From positions 1-6,956 of the forward strand of contig JAFSSG010000005.1 in the NCBI GenBank assembly GCA_017451145.1: a stretch of 6,956 nucleotides of DNA, in the 5' to 3' direction. The notes beneath the pieces are model-generated. The model did not search any database and had not been told where the DNA came from. It saw nothing but the letters and a program-made list of their open reading frames with translations. Positions within the stretch are counted from its first letter, which is position 1. Each line of letters starts with the position of its first letter. Origin of the DNA: Clostridia bacterium. GTDB lineage: Bacteria > Bacillota_A > Clostridia > UBA1381. The translations under genes were made by a program, and so were the position numbers. Of this stretch, positions 5,265 through 6,956 are shown in pieces.

Positions 5265-5420
5265 ATGTCAACGATTATTATAAGTCTTTTACTTGTTGCG
5301 ATAGTAGCTGCAATAATTGTAAAAGTGGTAAAAAATAAAAAAGCAGGAAAATCTTCCTGCGGGTGCGGCTGCTCCGGTTGTCCCATGAGCAGTGAATGTC
5401 ACAAAAAAAGCGGTGCGTAA
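5265..5420 (+). CDS. FeoB-associated Cys-rich membrane protein
   Basis: This 51-residue gene has an N-terminal membrane helix (about I4-V19), a basic stretch (K20-K29) and a cysteine-rich tail, CGCGCSGC (32-39) then C45-H46. This is the layout of the FeoB_associated family, small proteins encoded straight after feoB in many Clostridia; their function is not established. By the positive-inside rule the cysteines would face the cytoplasm, where they could receive or hold Fe(II) or an Fe-S cluster next to FeoB; that is inference. The ATG at 5265 is preceded by AAGGA (5250-5254) at 10 nt, and the gap to feoB is 42 bp without a terminator, so it should be co-transcribed. Its stop codon TAA (5418-5420) falls in the loop of the operon terminator. 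Confidence 0.88.
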   Translation: MSTIIISLLLVAIVAAIIVKVVKNKKAGKSSCGCGCSGCPMSSECHKKSGA

Positions 5421-5433
5421 GCACCGTTTTTTT
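5403..5433. terminator. Bidirectional terminator at the end of the feo operon
   Basis: The stem CGGTGC (5411-5416) / GCACCG (5421-5426) has a GTAA loop and is flanked by A7 (5403-5409) and T7 (5427-5433), with one unpaired G at 5410. The T and A runs allow termination on either strand, serving the feo operon and the convergent PspC gene. Both stop codons lie within it. Confidence 0.88.
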
Positions 5434-5614
5434 ATGATCTTGAAGGAAGTATCAAAGCTGCGATAAGGTATGCCAAGAGCCCTGTGCCGAGGCATAGGAT
5501 TGAAATTGCCCAAATGAGTCTGATAACTGTCGAGTCAATATCGAAATACTCTGCAATCCCACCGCATACGCCGAAAATCTTTTTGTCCGTGTCCGATCTG
5601 TAAAGCTTTTTCAT
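5432..5614 (-). CDS. Small PspC-domain membrane protein
   Basis: This 60-residue protein is little more than a PspC domain: a short basic N-terminus (MKKLYRS), the signature [12 protein letters not shown] (13-24), the DSTVIRLIW turn (27-35) and one hydrophobic segment (about 31-56) ending in ILPSR. PspC domains occur in membrane proteins linked to envelope stress; the stand-alone Firmicutes versions mostly have no proven role. I choose the ATG at 5614 because AGGAG (5624-5628) lies 9 nt before it. An in-frame ATG three codons upstream (5623) directly abuts that site with no spacing. It converges with the feo operon and diverges from the TIGR04076-type gene. There is no sign of the psp genes nearby. 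Confidence 0.88.
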   Translation of the reverse strand: MKKLYRSDTDKKIFGVCGGIAEYFDIDSTVIRLIWAISILCLGTGLLAYLIAALILPSRS

Positions 5615-5623
5615 ATCAATCAT

Positions 5624-5628
5624 CTCCT
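5624..5628 (-). promoter_or_regulatory. Ribosome binding site deciding the PspC start
   Basis: AGGAG on the minus strand directly abuts the upstream ATG at 5623 but is 9 nt from the ATG at 5614, so the downstream start is preferred. Confidence 0.65.
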
Positions 5629-5637
5629 AACAAGGAT

Positions 5638-5646
5638 ATTATACCA
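5638..5646 (-). promoter_or_regulatory. Extended -10 promoter of the PspC gene
   Basis: Minus-strand TGG-TATAAT is an extended -10 (TGnTATAAT) with a perfect core. The best -35 (TTGTTT, 16 bp upstream) is weak, which the TG extension can compensate. Its spacer contains the 12-bp palindrome at 5650-5661. Confidence 0.7.
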
Positions 5647-5649
5647 TAA

Positions 5650-5661
5650 TTTTCCGGAAAA
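5650..5661. repeat. Perfect 12-bp palindrome TTTTCCGGAAAA in a promoter spacer
   Basis: It lies just upstream of the extended -10 of the PspC promoter. A half-copy, TTTTTCCGG (5690-5698), lies in the -35/-10 spacer of the divergent promoter for the next gene. It could be an operator for an unknown regulator, but short A/T-flanked palindromes also arise by chance. Confidence 0.35.
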
Positions 5662-5685
5662 ACAAGAGAAAAATTAAGCGTACGG

Positions 5686-5715
5686 TTGATTTTTCCGGCA
5701 CATTTATAGTATAAT
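5686..5715 (+). promoter_or_regulatory. Promoter of the TIGR04076-type gene
   Basis: The -35 TTGATT (5686-5691) and the perfect -10 TATAAT (5710-5715) are separated by 18 bp. The predicted start is near 5722, about 25 nt before the ATG. Confidence 0.75.
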
Positions 5716-5746
5716 AAATCAAAACTCGATAAGGAACGGAAATGTT

Positions 5747-6061
5747 ATGAAAAAAGTAAAAATAACAGTTATGAAAATGGCTTTTTACTGCGATTTAATC
5801 GAAAAGTATGAAAATCCCATCGAACACGCCTGTGATATGAAAATCGGGCAGGAATTTATCGCAAACGGATGGCAAAAACCCGACGGATTTTGCGATAGTG
5901 CATGGGACAGCGTTTCGCCGTTTGTTATGGCACTTTCACACGGAGCGGAAAATTTGTATGACGGTTGGATGAAAAACGGCAAATCGGCGATGATTTCCTG
6001 TAATGACGGATTTCGCCCTGTGAGTTTCCTATTAGAAACAATGGATGAAGACGCAGATTGA
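5747..6061 (+). CDS. TIGR04076-type small protein of unknown function
   Basis: This 104-residue soluble protein matches, from memory of the family, the TIGR04076 pattern. It has an N-terminal strand KKVKITVMKM (2-11), a CDM segment (29-31), the block KIGQEFIANGWQKPDGFCDSAW (32-53), an aromatic-rich middle (PFVMALSHGA 58-67) and a closing strand region with SCNDGFRPVSF (84-94). Cysteines C15, C29, C49 and C85 are spread along it; the last three sit at family-typical places, which hints at a metal site or redox use, but nothing is proven. It has its own promoter (5686-5715) and a start preceded by AAGGAA (5731-5736). The acidic tail (DEDAD) is unremarkable. It stands alone, divergent from the PspC gene, so its context gives no function. 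Confidence 0.85.
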   Translation: MKKVKITVMKMAFYCDLIEKYENPIEHACDMKIGQEFIANGWQKPDGFCDSAWDSVSPFVMALSHGAENLYDGWMKNGKSAMISCNDGFRPVSFLLETMDEDAD

Positions 6062-6088
6062 GGAGAATTTGCAGGAGAAGGAACTATC

Positions 6089-6118
6089 TTGACAACATTC
6101 GCTGGATGACGGTTTTAT
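6089..6118 (+). promoter_or_regulatory. Possible promoter of the small RHH gene
   Basis: TTGACA (6089-6094, exact -35 consensus) is followed after 18 bp by TTTTAT (6113-6118), a four-of-six -10. It lies between the preceding stop codon and the RHH gene. If used, transcription starts near 6125, which is upstream of the ATG at 6134 but downstream of the in-frame GTG at 6119. Confidence 0.45.
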
Positions 6119-6133
6119 GTGTTGTCTTTTATC

Positions 6134-6301
6134 ATGTTACCTATATGTTTAACAGCGAGGCGGTATCAGGTGTTGTCGGTTCGCATTAAGGAGGGAATAC
6201 TCGCAAAAATAGATGATTTGGCAAAAAGGAGCAACCGTTCGAGAAACGAGCTTGTAAATATTTTGCTTGAAAATAGTGTTGATGATGTGGAAATTAGTTG
6301 A
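6134..6301 (+). CDS. Small ribbon-helix-helix (CopG/Arc-like) DNA-binding protein, start uncertain
   Basis: The core is a textbook RHH fold: strand YQVLSVRIK (11-19), helix 1 GILAKIDDLAKRS (21-33), the NRSRNE turn (34-39) and helix 2 ELVNILLENS (39-48), then an acidic end. Such proteins dimerise and bind DNA through the strand; many are antitoxins or small repressors, but no toxin gene is visible beside it. The start is unclear. ATG 6134 gives 55 residues but has no good ribosome site. GTG 6170 has GAGG (6157-6160) at 9 nt but begins in the middle of the DNA-binding strand (43 residues). GTG 6119 gives 60 residues and precedes the predicted transcription start. The N-terminal residues before YQVLS look unlike a normal RHH lead, so the 5' end may be eroded. 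Confidence 0.65.
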   Translation: MLPICLTARRYQVLSVRIKEGILAKIDDLAKRSNRSRNELVNILLENSVDDVEIS

Positions 6302-6310
6302 GTTACAACA

Positions 6311-6347
6311 AAAAAATCCCGAAAACCTTGAGTTTTCGGGATTTTTG
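6311..6347. terminator. Bidirectional terminator between the RHH gene and rpsI
   Basis: The 14-bp inverted repeat 6312-6325 / 6333-6346 plus one C:G pair (6326/6332) closes a 5-nt loop. It has a CCCG/CGGG core with A and T runs on both flanks. It begins 9 bp after the RHH stop and ends 12 bp from the rpsI stop, so it can end transcription from both sides. Confidence 0.9.
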
Positions 6348-6358
6348 ATAGATACAAA

Positions 6359-6754
6359 TTATCTCTTTGAGAACTGTGGTGCACGACGGGCAGCCTTTAA
6401 GCCGTACTTCTTTCTTTCCTTCATACGTGAGTCTCTGGTTAAGTAACCTGCCTGTTTTAATGCCTGTCTGTATTCGTCAGAATCAACCTCTAAAAGTGCT
6501 CTTGAAATACCGTGACGTATAGCACCTGCCTGACCTGTAAATCCGCCACCTTCAACTGTTGCAACAACATCAAATTTAGCAACAGTATTGGTAAGTACCA
6601 ACGGCTGACGAACGATAACCTTTAAAGTATCAAGACCGAAATAGTCGTCAATATCTCTTTTATTGATTGTTATATTACCTTTACCCGGAATCAGTCTGAC
6701 TCTTGCGATAGACGATTTTCTTCTTCCGGTTCCGTAGAACTGTTCTTTTGCCAT
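6359..6754 (-). CDS. rpsI: 30S ribosomal protein S9
   Basis: S9 is a small-subunit ribosomal protein whose basic C-terminal tail reaches the P-site tRNA. The 131-residue length is standard. Visible hallmarks are the start with [14 protein letters not shown] (6-19), [19 protein letters not shown] (69-87) with its G/R/H-rich rRNA-contact patch, and the closing [17 protein letters not shown] with the invariant terminal Lys-Arg. The ATG at 6754 follows AAGGAGG (6764-6770) by 9 nt. That site overlaps the rplM stop codon, so the pair is probably translationally coupled. It is the last gene of its unit and is followed by the terminator at 6311-6347. Nothing is unusual. Confidence 0.98.
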   Translation of the reverse strand: MAKEQFYGTGRRKSSIARVRLIPGKGNITINKRDIDDYFGLDTLKVIVRQPLVLTNTVAKFDVVATVEGGGFTGQAGAIRHGISRALLEVDSDEYRQALKQAGYLTRDSRMKERKKYGLKAARRAPQFSKR

Positions 6755-6768
6755 CTTAAAAATCCTCC

Positions 6769-6956
6769 TTACTTAATTTCCTGAGTCCAAGCTTCAGGCT
6801 TTTGTGCAGCATTGTCATGCTCTGCTCCCTTGTAAACACGAAGACGTGTCAAAGCTTTTCTGCCGATCGTGTTGTTGGGGAGCATACCTTTTACGGCATA
6901 CATCATAGCCTTTTCAGGATTCTTTTCCATAAGCTCGTCATAGTGGATTTCCTTGA
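6769..6956 (-). CDS. rplM: 50S ribosomal protein L13, 3' part only
   Basis: The window holds the last 61 codons; the gene continues beyond the right edge. L13 is an early-assembly protein of the large subunit. The visible part contains [20 protein letters not shown] and [20 protein letters not shown], the standard C-terminal half (KGMLPxNxLGR and RLRVYxGxEHPHxAQ in the family), and closes with PEAWTQEIK. The TAA (6769-6771) is 14 bp from the rpsI start. The rplM-rpsI order is conserved in most bacteria. The promoter must lie outside the window. Confidence 0.96.
   Translation of the reverse strand, partial: KEIHYDELMEKNPEKAMMYAVKGMLPNNTIGRKALTRLRVYKGAEHDNAAQKPEAWTQEIK

Noticed and set aside
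6119..6301. RHH gene as half of a toxin-antitoxin pair.
   Set aside because: No toxin-like frame lies on either side: the neighbours are a TIGR04076-type protein and, convergent, rpsI.

Overview
The window reads as ordinary chromosome from a low-to-moderate G+C Bacillota, most likely a gut-type member of class Clostridia. The grounds are the tandem feoA-feoA-feoB operon followed by a tiny Cys-rich FeoB-associated protein, strong AGGAGG-type ribosome binding sites, consensus SigA-type promoters, the cysK-rrf2 pair and the rplM-rpsI pair. The genus cannot be fixed from the sequence alone. No mobile element, CRISPR array, tRNA or rRNA was seen.

Layout. (1) 1-1661: a terminator from an upstream unit, then a consensus promoter with an Rrf2-type inverted repeat at its start point, driving cysK and a tightly coupled Rrf2 regulator that carries three cysteines in the IscR positions. 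(2) 1658-2026, minus strand: a short DtxR/IdeR-family metalloregulator, convergent with rrf2 and sharing a 20-bp-stem bidirectional terminator with it. (3) 2027-2250: a 224-bp divergent control region holding back-to-back promoters and three copies of a palindrome, GTTAGC-N4-GCTAAC. (4) 2251-5433: the ferrous iron operon feoA1-feoA2-feoB-(FeoB-associated Cys-rich protein), with a fourth, weaker copy of the palindrome directly in front of feoB, ending in a bidirectional terminator. (5) 5432-5747: a small PspC-domain membrane protein on the minus strand, divergent from the next gene. (6) 5747-6347: a TIGR04076-type small protein of unknown function, then a small ribbon-helix-helix protein with an uncertain start, then a terminator. 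(7) 6359-6956, minus strand: rpsI and the 3' end of rplM.

How the genes work together. The left half is centred on iron and sulfur. CysK makes cysteine, the sulfur donor for Fe-S clusters. The adjacent Rrf2 protein probably senses Fe-S status or cysteine and controls its own operon. The DtxR-like protein has the Met/Cys/Glu/His ligand set of Fe(II)-sensing DtxR/IdeR rather than the Asp/Glu set of Mn(II)-sensing MntR, and the palindromes at the feo promoter are its natural operators. FeoB imports Fe(II), with two FeoA proteins and the Cys-rich membrane protein as partners. The most notable points are the array of four iron boxes, one of which fills the spacer of the feo promoter almost exactly; a box placed inside the operon before feoB; and a strongly acidic insert of about 100 residues in the first external loop of FeoB. 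I found no convincing wholly new system; these are variations on a known one.
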